A stretch of DNA of 5,384 bases from an uncultured Lachnospiraceae bacterium. Its GTDB lineage: Bacteria > Bacillota > Clostridia > Lachnospirales > Lachnospiraceae. This document shows, piece after piece, positions 1-5,339 of this stretch. Made by a program: the position numbers and the translations under genes. Numbering within the stretch: position 1 is the stretch's first letter; the number at the start of each line of letters is the position of its first letter. The notes under the pieces were generated by a model. It was not told the origin of the DNA and ran no database searches. It saw only the letters and a program-made list of their open reading frames with translations. Location of the stretch: the NCBI GenBank assembly GCA_902783935.1, contig CACZTA010000037.1, positions 1 to 5,384 on the forward strand, read 5' to 3'.

Positions 1-459
1 CCGGCGAGAGTCGGTCTCGGAATGCCGTCCGGGAATCTTTCCCTGATCTCCGAAGCATACCGGCAGGCAGTGATTTCCCTCGAGATCGGACGGATTTTCT
101 ACGGGGGCGAGCATGTGCTGTTTTACGACGGCCTCGGCATAGGCAGACTGATTCACGACCTTCCGGAGGATTCCTGCCGGCTTTTCCTGAAAGAGGTGTT
201 CAGCAGCGGGAGCCCGGATGATCTGGATGAGGAAACGATCGGAATCATAAATGCGTTTTTCGAAAACAACCTGAATATTTCGGAAACGGCGAGGAGCCTG
301 TATATTCACAGAAATACGCTGGTCTACCGGCTGGAGAAGCTCTGCGGCCAGACAGGCCTTGACCTGAGGGTATTTGAGGACGCCCTGAAGCTGAAGCTGG
401 CGATGATGATATCGGACAGGCTGAGAGCCGGGCGTCAGGAAGGAGTTATAACAAGATGA
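1..459 (+). CDS. PucR/CdaR-type transcriptional regulator, C-terminal part (5' truncated)
   Basis: The reading frame is open from base 1, so the N-terminus lies outside the window and the ATG at 22 is probably internal; 152 residues are visible. The last ~60 residues match the PucR-type C-terminal HTH domain (HTH_30 class): SETARSLYIHRNTLVYRLEKL followed by TGLDLR and a DALKLKLAMMI helix. Before it comes the usual lead-in, with EIGRIFYGGEHVLFYDGLGIGRLI and a LPEDSC..FLKEVF stretch. In characterised relatives (CdaR, PucR) this domain binds DNA, while the N-terminal part senses a ligand such as a sugar acid or purine breakdown product; that part is absent here, so the signal cannot be inferred. 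The stop overlaps the lepB start by 4 nt (ATGA), implying co-transcription and translational coupling. Family is confident; regulated genes are unknown. Confidence 0.85.
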   Translation, partial: PARVGLGMPSGNLSLISEAYRQAVISLEIGRIFYGGEHVLFYDGLGIGRLIHDLPEDSCRLFLKEVFSSGSPDDLDEETIGIINAFFENNLNISETARSLYIHRNTLVYRLEKLCGQTGLDLRVFEDALKLKLAMMISDRLRAGRQEGVITR

Positions 460-1058
460 AGAAAGAACCGGAAACAATACAGGAAAAAATACCGGAAAAT
501 GAAAATCCGAAACCGGAAAGCGGCGGTGTTGGAAAAGTGCTGTACGAACTGCTTCCGTATGCGGCTATCGTAGTGGGTGTCCTGCTTCTGAATTCTTTTA
601 TCATTATCAATGCCAAGATCCCGTCGCAGTCGATGGAGACGACCGTGATGACGGGCGACCGGCTGTTCGGGAACAGGCTGGCATACATGAAAGAGGATCC
701 GGCCCGCTATGATATCGTGATTTTCCACTATCCGGATGATGAAAAGCAGCTTTTTGTGAAGAGGCTGATCGGGCTTCCGGGCGATACGATCGAAGTTCGC
801 GACGGCACCGTCTATATCAACGGCGAACATGACCCGCTGGAGGAGGAATTCACGAGCACGAACAGACATGATGACTACGGGCCTGTGACAGTGCCTGAAG
901 GGTGCTATTTCATGATGGGCGACAACCGCGCCCACAGCAACGACTCCAGGTTCTGGACGACCACGTTCGTGAAGCGGGAGCAGATCGTTGCCAGGGCGGG
1001 GCTCCGCTACTGGCCGGTCAACAAGATCGGGTTTGTCAACAAGTACAGTAAAAATTGA
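456..1058 (+). CDS. lepB: Signal peptidase I (type I, S26 family)
   Basis: Serine/lysine-dyad membrane protease that removes Sec and Tat signal peptides on the outer face of the cytoplasmic membrane; 200 residues, complete. A charged cytoplasmic N-terminus (1-27) precedes one membrane segment (about 32-51, rich in I/V/L). Box B is IPSQSMETTV with nucleophile Ser59; box D is VKRLIGLPGD with general base Lys102; box E is GDNRAHSNDSRFW (155-167). The Pro that follows SMx in E. coli LepB is Thr62 here, as I recall is common in clostridial enzymes. One membrane segment and no large insertion fit the short Gram-positive SipS-like form. The ribosome binding site AGGAAGGAG (437-445) lies 10 nt before the ATG, inside the upstream regulator gene, whose stop overlaps this start. 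Two genes for exported proteins follow, a sensible context. Chromosomes often carry several paralogues, so this may not be the only one. Confidence 0.96.
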   Translation: MKKEPETIQEKIPENENPKPESGGVGKVLYELLPYAAIVVGVLLLNSFIIINAKIPSQSMETTVMTGDRLFGNRLAYMKEDPARYDIVIFHYPDDEKQLFVKRLIGLPGDTIEVRDGTVYINGEHDPLEEEFTSTNRHDDYGPVTVPEGCYFMMGDNRAHSNDSRFWTTTFVKREQIVARAGLRYWPVNKIGFVNKYSKN

Positions 1059-1067
1059 TTTCGACCG

Positions 1068-1097
1068 TTAACAGTTTTTACATAGAATGCGTATATA
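1068..1097 (+). promoter_or_regulatory. Probable sigma-A-type promoter for the DUF1002 gene
   Basis: TTAACA (1068-1073) and TATATA (1092-1097) are separated by 18 bp. A perfect TATAAT overlaps at 1094-1099, but its spacing to TTAACA would be 20 bp. The region is A+T-rich against its surroundings and starts 10 bp after the lepB stop. Transcription would begin around 1104-1106, at or inside the left arm of the hairpin that follows. Which -10 is used cannot be decided from sequence. Confidence 0.5.
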
Positions 1098-1101
1098 ATG
1101 A

Positions 1102-1138
1102 GGGGACAGCGGGCTCAATGCCGCTGTCCCCCGCGTTT
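1102..1138 (+). terminator. 11-bp hairpin after lepB: weak terminator or 5' leader stem
   Basis: GGGGACAGCGG (1102-1112) pairs perfectly with CCGCTGTCCCC (1121-1131) around an 8-nt loop. The following tail is CGCG and then only four T (1135-1138), so as an intrinsic terminator for the regulator-lepB transcript it is weak. The predicted downstream promoter would start transcription at about its first base, so the same stem could instead cap the 5' end of the DUF1002 mRNA. Confidence 0.5.
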
Positions 1139-1160
1139 TCTGAGCGGAGGGATTAAAAGA

Positions 1161-1196
1161 GTGAAGGATCTTCAGAAAGGAGAATCACTACGATGA
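1161..1196 (+). promoter_or_regulatory. Candidate 11-codon leader ORF coupled to the DUF1002 gene
   Basis: A GTG at 1161 is preceded by GGAGGG (1146-1151) at 9-nt spacing, close to the spacing of the other genes here. The frame reads VKDLQKGESLR (M if initiated at GTG) and ends at TGA 1194-1196, which overlaps the ATG of the DUF1002 gene (1193-1195) as ATGA. The frame runs across that gene's own ribosome binding site, so translating ribosomes could couple to or modulate its start. The ORF is very short and could be chance; the composition gives no function. Confidence 0.3.
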
Positions 1197-3304
1197 AGAA
1201 AGGGATATGGAAAAAAGCGTGCACCGCAGTCATGACTGCAGTGATGCTTGCAGCAGCTGCTGCTCCGCAGACGGCATTTGCGGACAGCCGCAAGGTCGTC
1301 ACGCTGGGCGCGGATCTGAATGAAGCGCAGCAGAAGTCGATCCTGAAGTATTTCGGCGTTGATCTGAATAAGGTGGATGTGATCTATGTCACCAACCAGG
1401 ACGAGCGGGACCACCTGGGTTCGCACGTTCCTCTCGAACAGATCGGCACGCGGACCATCAGCTGCGCATATGTGCAGCCGAAGGCGAAGGGCGGGATCCA
1501 GGTAAAGACCGCCAACTTCAACTGGGTGACATCCAACATGATCGCCTCGGCGCTCTCCACGTCAGGCGTGAAGCACTGCGATGTGATCGCGGCTGCCCCG
1601 TTTGAGGTGTCCGGCACAGGCGCGCTCACGGGTGCCATCATGGCGTATGAAGCCGCTTCCGGCGAGACGCTGAAGAAAGAGAAAAAGGACACCGCTGTCC
1701 AGGAAATCGTGACGACGAGCCAGGTGGCGGAGACCATGGGCCAGCAGCAGGCGACCCAGATTGTCAATGATATCAAGATCCAGATTATTGAAGAGCAGGT
1801 GGATGCTTCGGAATCGGAGCTGATCGACGGGATTGTGGACGACGTGATTGACAGCGCCTACGACAATCCGGAAGTGACCGTCCGCCTGTCGGATGAGGAC
1901 CGCGAGGCGCTCCGTGAACTGGCCGACAGCATCGCGCAGCAGCATTATGAGTATGAAGATGTTAAGGATACCCTCGAGCGGGTCGAGCGCAATACCTCTG
2001 AAAATGCCGCTCCGGATATCAACGTCAATGTCAACATCGACAACTCGAACCAGAATTCCAACGAACAGAGCGCAAACGCAAACCAGAACACGGATGTAAA
2101 TCAGAACCAGGATCAGAACCAGAGCAATGAAGGGACGCAGGAGCTTTCTGACGACAGCATTCTCATGAATACAGACGACGCCGCGCTCGGCGATGACGTC
2201 ATCATGGATGCGACGGCGCAGGAAGCGGTGCCCGCGGAAGCGCCTGCCATCGAACAGGAACCGGAGGCTGAAGAGGAAGACCTGCCGTTCGAGATCGTGA
2301 CGCAGGATGCAGGCGGCATCGATGAAGACGGAACGGAGCTCCAGGAAGCGCCCGCACCGGCGGAAACAGAGCTGACGGAAGAACCGGCTCCCGCAGACAA
2401 TACCCCGGCAGAAGAGCAGGCACCCGCGGATAATACCCCGGAAGAAGAACTGCTGCCCGCTGATAATGCACCGGCGGAAGAACCGGCACCCGCGGATACG
2501 GACCTGACGGAAGAAACTGTTCCGGAGGAAGAACCCGCACCGGAAGAGGAACCGGCACCGGCAGAAGAGCAGACTCAGGAAGAGCCGGCGCAGGAAGAAC
2601 CCGCACCGGAAGAACCGGCAGAAGCTCCGGTCATTAAGATCGGAAATGAAGCGGACGGAAGGGCGTTTGACGGATTTGCGCTCCGCATTTATACGGGAGC
2701 AGGCCTCGTTCCGGCATCCGGCACGGTCGTGATCCGTGATGAGGGCGGCAATGAAGTGCTGAACGCCGACCTGTCAGATACCTCCGCATGGGCGGCTTCT
2801 GAAGTGAAGGATCAGGCACTTCTCGCGGATCTCGGCATGGATGCGGCAAACTGCATCTGCATTTTCACAAACCGCGCAGGACTGGCGGACTCCGGCTCCT
2901 TCACGGTTTCCGCAGAGATTACGTTTGCGGATGCGGATGAGTCGGGCAGACCGGTTCCGGGTACGGAAAAGACGGCTGCTTCGGCAGAAGCAAAAGCTTC
3001 CTACAAGGCATCTGCGCTCAGTATCGCTCCGGACACGGATTTTGAGGAAGGCGGTCTCGCAGTGATCAGGCTTGCGCTTCCGGAGGGGGCGAGCGCACAG
3101 ATCCGCTCCTCGGATATGGATGTGGCAGCGCCTTATGAGACGTCTGTCGGAGGAAGCGAATCTTCCGCGGAAGCGGTGGAAGAAGGCTCGCCGGAGATTT
3201 CCGTCGGCCTCCTGAACAAGGGTGAAGCCGTTATCTCAGCCGACATTTTTGGCAGTGACGGTGGAGCGCTCGGCACGGAGACGCTGACGATCGCGGTTTT
3301 CTGA
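1193..3304 (+). CDS. Secreted DUF1002 (YpuA-like) protein with Pro/Glu repeat linker
   Basis: 703 residues, complete; AAAGGAG (1176-1182) sits 10 nt before the ATG. Residues 1-30 form a Sec signal peptide: MKKGIWKK, a hydrophobic Ala-rich core and TAFA before Asp31. Residues about 33-265 match DUF1002 (B. subtilis YpuA family), with VTLGADLNEAQ near the start, YVTNQDE (65-71), IGTRTISCAYV, and the signature AAPFEVSGTGALTG (134-147). Residues 267-312 are Asn/Gln-rich (NQNQDQNQ type). Residues about 340-479 are acidic and Pro-rich, including six 11-residue repeats (385-450). Residues 480-703 look beta-rich, perhaps one or two Ig-like folds; I do not recognise them. There is no LPXTG motif, lipobox or C-terminal membrane helix, so the product is probably released or held non-covalently at the wall. 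The molecular function of DUF1002 is not known to me; a cell-envelope role is inferred from export and neighbours. It is much longer than YpuA, which is about 290 residues as I recall. Confidence 0.9.
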   Translation: MKKGIWKKACTAVMTAVMLAAAAAPQTAFADSRKVVTLGADLNEAQQKSILKYFGVDLNKVDVIYVTNQDERDHLGSHVPLEQIGTRTISCAYVQPKAKGGIQVKTANFNWVTSNMIASALSTSGVKHCDVIAAAPFEVSGTGALTGAIMAYEAASGETLKKEKKDTAVQEIVTTSQVAETMGQQQATQIVNDIKIQIIEEQVDASESELIDGIVDDVIDSAYDNPEVTVRLSDEDREALRELADSIAQQHYEYEDVKDTLERVERNTSENAAPDINVNVNIDNSNQNSNEQSANANQNTDVNQNQDQNQSNEGTQELSDDSILMNTDDAALGDDVIMDATAQEAVPAEAPAIEQEPEAEEEDLPFEIVTQDAGGIDEDGTELQEAPAPAETELTEEPAPADNTPAEEQAPADNTPEEELLPADNAPAEEPAPADTDLTEETVPEEEPAPEEEPAPAEEQTQEEPAQEEPAPEEPAEAPVIKIGNEADGRAFDGFALRIYTGAGLVPASGTVVIRDEGGNEVLNADLSDTSAWAASEVKDQALLADLGMDAANCICIFTNRAGLADSGSFTVSAEITFADADESGRPVPGTEKTAASAEAKASYKASALSIAPDTDFEEGGLAVIRLALPEGASAQIRSSDMDVAAPYETSVGGSESSAEAVEEGSPEISVGLLNKGEAVISADIFGSDGGALGTETLTIAVF
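2345..2542 (+). repeat. Six tandem 33-bp (11-residue) repeats inside the DUF1002 gene
   Basis: Six in-frame units: EAPAPAETELT, EEPAPADNTPA, EEQAPADNTPE, EELLPADNAPA, EEPAPADTDLT and EETVPEEEPAP, with no gaps. Each starts with an acidic residue (EE in five of six) and most carry PADN or PAET at mid-unit. After 2542 the pattern decays into shorter EEPAP/EEPAQ units up to about 2623. The even period suggests expansion by slippage or unequal recombination. The encoded stretch is probably an extended, negatively charged linker across or along the wall. Confidence 0.85.
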
Positions 3305-3363
3305 ACCGCGCCGCCGGCCCGGCAGGACCGGGAAATACAGGCTGTATGATTAACAGAACAGGC

Positions 3364-3405
3364 GAAAGGCTGACGGGCAACCGCCGGCCTTTCCTTTGGA
3401 AAGGA
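3364..3405 (+). promoter_or_regulatory. Leader hairpin with competing Shine-Dalgarno-masking pairing
   Basis: GAAAGGC (3364-3370) pairs with GCCTTTC (3387-3393). The helix continues inward through U3371-G3386 and G3372-C3385, one A/C mismatch, then CGG (3374-3376) with CCG (3381-3383), closed by a GCAA (GNRA) tetraloop. Alternatively CCTTTCC (3388-3394) pairs perfectly, over a TTT loop, with GGAAAGG (3398-3404), which contains the Shine-Dalgarno of the GH3 gene. The two pairings share bases 3388-3393 and exclude each other. The first is more extensive and leaves the ribosome binding site open. There is no U-run after it, so it is not a convincing terminator. Confidence 0.5.
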
Positions 3406-3411
3406 CAGAAA

Positions 3412-4635
3412 ATGAGTGCGGGGAGAAGACTGTTTTTGATGGGGCTGGCAGCATTTCTGTCTGTCTGGGCGGTATCCGCGGTGACGGCCGGAAGGGTTGC
3501 TGCGGAGACCTCAGAACCGGTTGTTTCCACGGCGGAAGCACCGGCGGATGTGCAGGAGGAAAACATGCGCGCAGACGGAGAGGATGAGGAGATTCTGGAA
3601 AGTATCCGGTCCATGACCCCTGAAGAAAAAATCGGACAGTTGTTTATCGTAACGCCGGAAGCGCTGACCGGGTCAGGCGGGGTGACGTATGCCGGTGAAA
3701 CGCTCGCGGAGGAAATCCGTCTCTGTGCACCGGGCGGTTTTATTTTCAATGAATGGAACCTCAGTGATCCGGACCAGACGAAAACCCTTCTCGGCGATAT
3801 GATCCGGATCTATGAAGAAGCAGGGCTCCCCGGACCGTTTCTTGCGCTCGATGAAGAGGGCGGCTGTGTGACGCGCATCGCAAAAAACAGCGCCTTTGAG
3901 GCGCCTCAGTTCCCGGATATGCGTGAGATCGGCGCAGGCGGGAATCCTGATGACGCAGCGCTGGCGGGCAGCGTGATCGGCGGATACCTGAGCCTGCTCG
4001 GCTTCAATATGGACTTCGCGCCGGTGGCGGATGTCCTGACAAATCCGGATAATACGGTCGTGGCCAGGCGGTCCTTCGGTTCCGATCCGGTCCTCGTTTC
4101 CGAAATGGTCAGGGCGATGTCCGGGCAGCTTTTGTCAAACGGGATTATCCCCGTGCTCAAACATTTTCCGGGGCACGGGGCCACGGCGGGAGACACCCAT
4201 AACGGCTATGCGGCTGCAGACAGGACGTACGAGGAACTGCTCCGGAGCGAACTGGTGCCGTTTGCGGACGGGACAGCGTATGCACCGGCTATGATGGCGG
4301 CTCACATCTCACTTCCGGAAGTGACGGGTGATGATCTTCCTGCCTCCCTGTCGAAGACGCTGATTACCGGGGTGCTTCGGGAAAAGCTCGGGTACGGGGG
4401 ACTGGTCATCACGGATGCCATGAACATGGGGGCCGTCGTCAGCCAGTATTCTTCAGCGGAAGCGGCCGTGATGGCGGTTGAGGCCGGCTGCGACATTATC
4501 CTTATGCCTGCGGATTTCCGGGCGGCGAGAGAAGGCCTCCTTGAAGCCGCCGCATCCGGACGGATCACAGAAGAAAGAATTGATGAATCACTGTACAGGA
4601 TCCTGTCGGTTAAAAAAAGATTCCTGCAGAAATAA
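3412..4635 (+). CDS. nagZ: Exported GH3 beta-N-acetylhexosaminidase (NagZ-like)
   Basis: 407 residues from ATG 3412, chosen because GAAAGGA (3399-3405) lies 6 nt upstream and the product then begins with a compact signal peptide. The in-frame ATG at 3346 lacks a ribosome binding site and would add a long charged extension. Signal peptide: MSAGRR, hydrophobic core 7-26, likely cleavage VAA/ET at 31/32; no lipobox. The GH3 barrel spans about 60-405: MTPEEKIGQLF (68-78), substrate-binding ALDEEGGCVTR around Asp147, NMDFAPVADV, RRSFGSDP (219-226), KHFPGHGATAGDTH (250-263) with the Asp261-x-His263 acid/base dyad of the NagZ subgroup, and ITDAMNM with nucleophile Asp335. The family releases terminal GlcNAc from peptidoglycan fragments; export implies action on wall turnover products outside the membrane. 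It lacks the extra C-terminal domain I recall for the B. subtilis enzyme. It follows the DUF1002 gene by 107 bp, possibly co-transcribed. Confidence 0.92.
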   Translation: MSAGRRLFLMGLAAFLSVWAVSAVTAGRVAAETSEPVVSTAEAPADVQEENMRADGEDEEILESIRSMTPEEKIGQLFIVTPEALTGSGGVTYAGETLAEEIRLCAPGGFIFNEWNLSDPDQTKTLLGDMIRIYEEAGLPGPFLALDEEGGCVTRIAKNSAFEAPQFPDMREIGAGGNPDDAALAGSVIGGYLSLLGFNMDFAPVADVLTNPDNTVVARRSFGSDPVLVSEMVRAMSGQLLSNGIIPVLKHFPGHGATAGDTHNGYAAADRTYEELLRSELVPFADGTAYAPAMMAAHISLPEVTGDDLPASLSKTLITGVLREKLGYGGLVITDAMNMGAVVSQYSSAEAAVMAVEAGCDIILMPADFRAAREGLLEAAASGRITEERIDESLYRILSVKKRFLQK

Positions 4636-4680
4636 AGGGGATACCGGATTTCGTACCGGCTGTGCATGATTTTCCGGATA

Positions 4681-4714
4681 AAACAAAAAGCACATCCGGC
4701 GTACCGGATGTGCT
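4681..4714 (-). terminator. Intrinsic terminator for the leftward metalloregulator transcript
   Basis: AGCACATCCGG (4689-4699) and CCGGATGTGCT (4704-4714) form a perfect 11-bp stem with a 4-nt loop. Read on the minus strand the stem is followed at once by TTTTGTTT (complement of 4681-4688), a good U-tract. On the plus strand the tail is GATTGTAAAA, so it is a poor terminator for the GH3 gene. It lies about 180 bp beyond the stop of the minus-strand regulator, giving that mRNA a long 3' UTR. Confidence 0.8.
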
Positions 4715-4804
4715 GATTGTAAAAAGGGAAGGAGTGCTCTCTCTCACGAGAGCTGTATGAAAAAGAAATGTTTATCTTTCTTTTATGTTTAATATAGTAA
4801 ATTC

Positions 4805-4910
4805 GTTCTGTGAAAAGAAAGTGAACAAAAGACGAAAGCTCTGTGTACGGAAACTGTTCCGCTTTTTACCGCAGAGATTATCTGCCGGGGACATCAGTCT
4901 CCGGCTTTTT
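4805..4910 (+). ncRNA. Candidate small RNA or structured 3' UTR in the convergent gap
   Basis: On the plus strand, TATAGT (4793-4798, five of six -10 positions) has a weak TTTATC (4771-4776) 16 bp upstream, so a transcript could start near 4805. It would hold CGGAA/TTCCG (4848-4852, 4857-4861; loop ACTG) followed by CTTTTT, nested in an outer stem CTCTGTG/CGCAGAG (4839-4845, 4870-4876, one G-U pair). It would end at the strong terminator at 4910, about 106 nt in all. I do not recognise a known RNA family. Equally it may be the 3' UTR of the GH3 gene read through from 4635. The rest of 4636-4893 shows no protein gene. Confidence 0.25.
4884..4910 (+). terminator. Intrinsic terminator for rightward transcription
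   Basis: GCCGGGGAC (4884-4892) pairs with GTCTCCGGC (4897-4905), nine pairs including one G-U wobble, loop ATCA, followed directly by TTTTT (4906-4910). This is a textbook plus-strand terminator. It overlaps the last codons of the convergent regulator gene, whose stop codon is in the loop. It would end GH3 read-through or the candidate small RNA. Confidence 0.8.
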
Positions 4911-5283
4911 CGTCCTCTTTCATCCCGTTTATATGAGCACAGATTGCATCAAATGTCTCTTCGCTCAGATCGTGTTCCACCTTGCAGGCGTCTTCGCGTG
5001 CATTTTCGGGACTGACACCGAGCATCTCAAAGAAGCTGGTAAGGACTTTGTGGCGGGTGTAGATCCGCTGGGCGATTTCCATGCCTTTGTCTGTGAGAAC
5101 TATGAAGTTTGCATGATCCATCGTAATATAACCGTTCTCGCGAAGCTGCTTGGTGGCATAGCTGACGGAAGGCTTTGTGACGCCGAGATGTTCGGCTACG
5201 TCGATGGATCTCACATAACCGTGGCGCTCTTTCATAATCAGCATCGCTTCAAGATAATCTTCTGCGGATTTATGAATTACCAA
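4894..5283 (-). CDS. DtxR/MntR-family metal-dependent transcriptional repressor
   Basis: 129 residues from a TTG start at 5283, preferred because AAAGGAG (minus strand, 5300-5294) lies 10 nt upstream, as for two other genes here. The GTG at 5292 would give 132 residues but is only 1 nt from that site. A winged-helix domain (1-65) opens with IHKSAEDYLEAML and has an HTH at about 27-50 (IDVAEHLGVTKPSVSYATKQL); a dimerisation/metal domain (66-118) follows. By alignment with B. subtilis MntR the ligands are Asp9, Glu12, His78, Cys100, Glu103 and His104; Cys100 in DACKVEHD replaces MntR Glu99 and matches DtxR Cys102. No C-terminal SH3/FeoA domain is present, as in MntR. Such proteins repress manganese or iron uptake genes when loaded with metal; which metal applies cannot be decided. 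The gene is convergent with the GH3 gene and carries its own promoter over a likely operator. Confidence 0.9.
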   Translation of the reverse strand: MVIHKSAEDYLEAMLIMKERHGYVRSIDVAEHLGVTKPSVSYATKQLRENGYITMDHANFIVLTDKGMEIAQRIYTRHKVLTSFFEMLGVSPENAREDACKVEHDLSEETFDAICAHINGMKEDEKAGD

Positions 5284-5303
5284 TTTGATCACTCTCCTTT
5301 CAT

Positions 5304-5339
5304 TTAACCAAGATTAACATAAATTAACTCAGAATTCAA
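5304..5339 (-). promoter_or_regulatory. Promoter and probable operator of the metalloregulator gene
   Basis: On the minus strand TTGAAT (5339-5334) and TAATCT (5316-5311) are 17 bp apart; TG at the extended -10 position (5319-5318) supports a start near 5304 and a ~20-nt leader. On the plus strand the same DNA has TTAAC at 5304, 5314 and 5324, exactly 10 bp apart, so a bound protein would cover the -10 and spacer on one helix face. TTAA half-sites resemble operators reported for streptococcal relatives such as SloR, as I recall them. Autoregulation is inferred. Confidence 0.5.

Noticed and set aside
435..935. Minus-strand open frame opposite lepB
   Set aside because: It lies antisense to a gene with intact catalytic motifs, has no ribosome binding site that I can see, and its protein shows no recognisable pattern; a shadow of G+C-rich coding DNA.
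2113..2606. Minus-strand open frames opposite the repeat region
   Set aside because: Their Ser/Ala- and Pro/Val-rich proteins are mirror images of the Pro/Glu repeat codons; no independent support.
3318..3332. CCCGG/CCGGG hairpin just after the DUF1002 stop
   Set aside because: 5-bp stem followed by AAATACAGG rather than U-residues; not a terminator.
3346..3411. Upstream in-frame ATG for the GH3 gene
   Set aside because: It has no ribosome binding site, would put 22 charged residues before a normal signal peptide and would place the leader hairpin in coding sequence.
4595..4606. Perfect palindrome ACAGGATCCTGT
   Set aside because: Inside the GH3 coding sequence over conserved-looking C-terminal codons, with no loop or tail; likely incidental.
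4735..4753. GCTCTC/GAGAGC hairpin
   Set aside because: 6-bp stem with a 7-nt loop in a CT/GA-rich run and no adjacent U-tract on either strand; too weak to call.
4757..4792. 11-codon frame MKKKCLSFFYV
   Set aside because: The nearest purine-rich site (GGAAGGAG, 4727-4734) is 22 nt away and the frame is probably chance in A+T-rich DNA.
5284..5292. GTG start of the metalloregulator (three codons longer)
   Set aside because: Only 1 nt separates it from AAAGGAG; the TTG at 5283 has 10-nt spacing like its neighbours. It remains possible and changes nothing functionally.
4785..5307. Plus-strand open frames across the metalloregulator
   Set aside because: They oppose a clear DtxR/MntR-family gene with conserved metal ligands and HTH; no matching family or good start in the plus direction.
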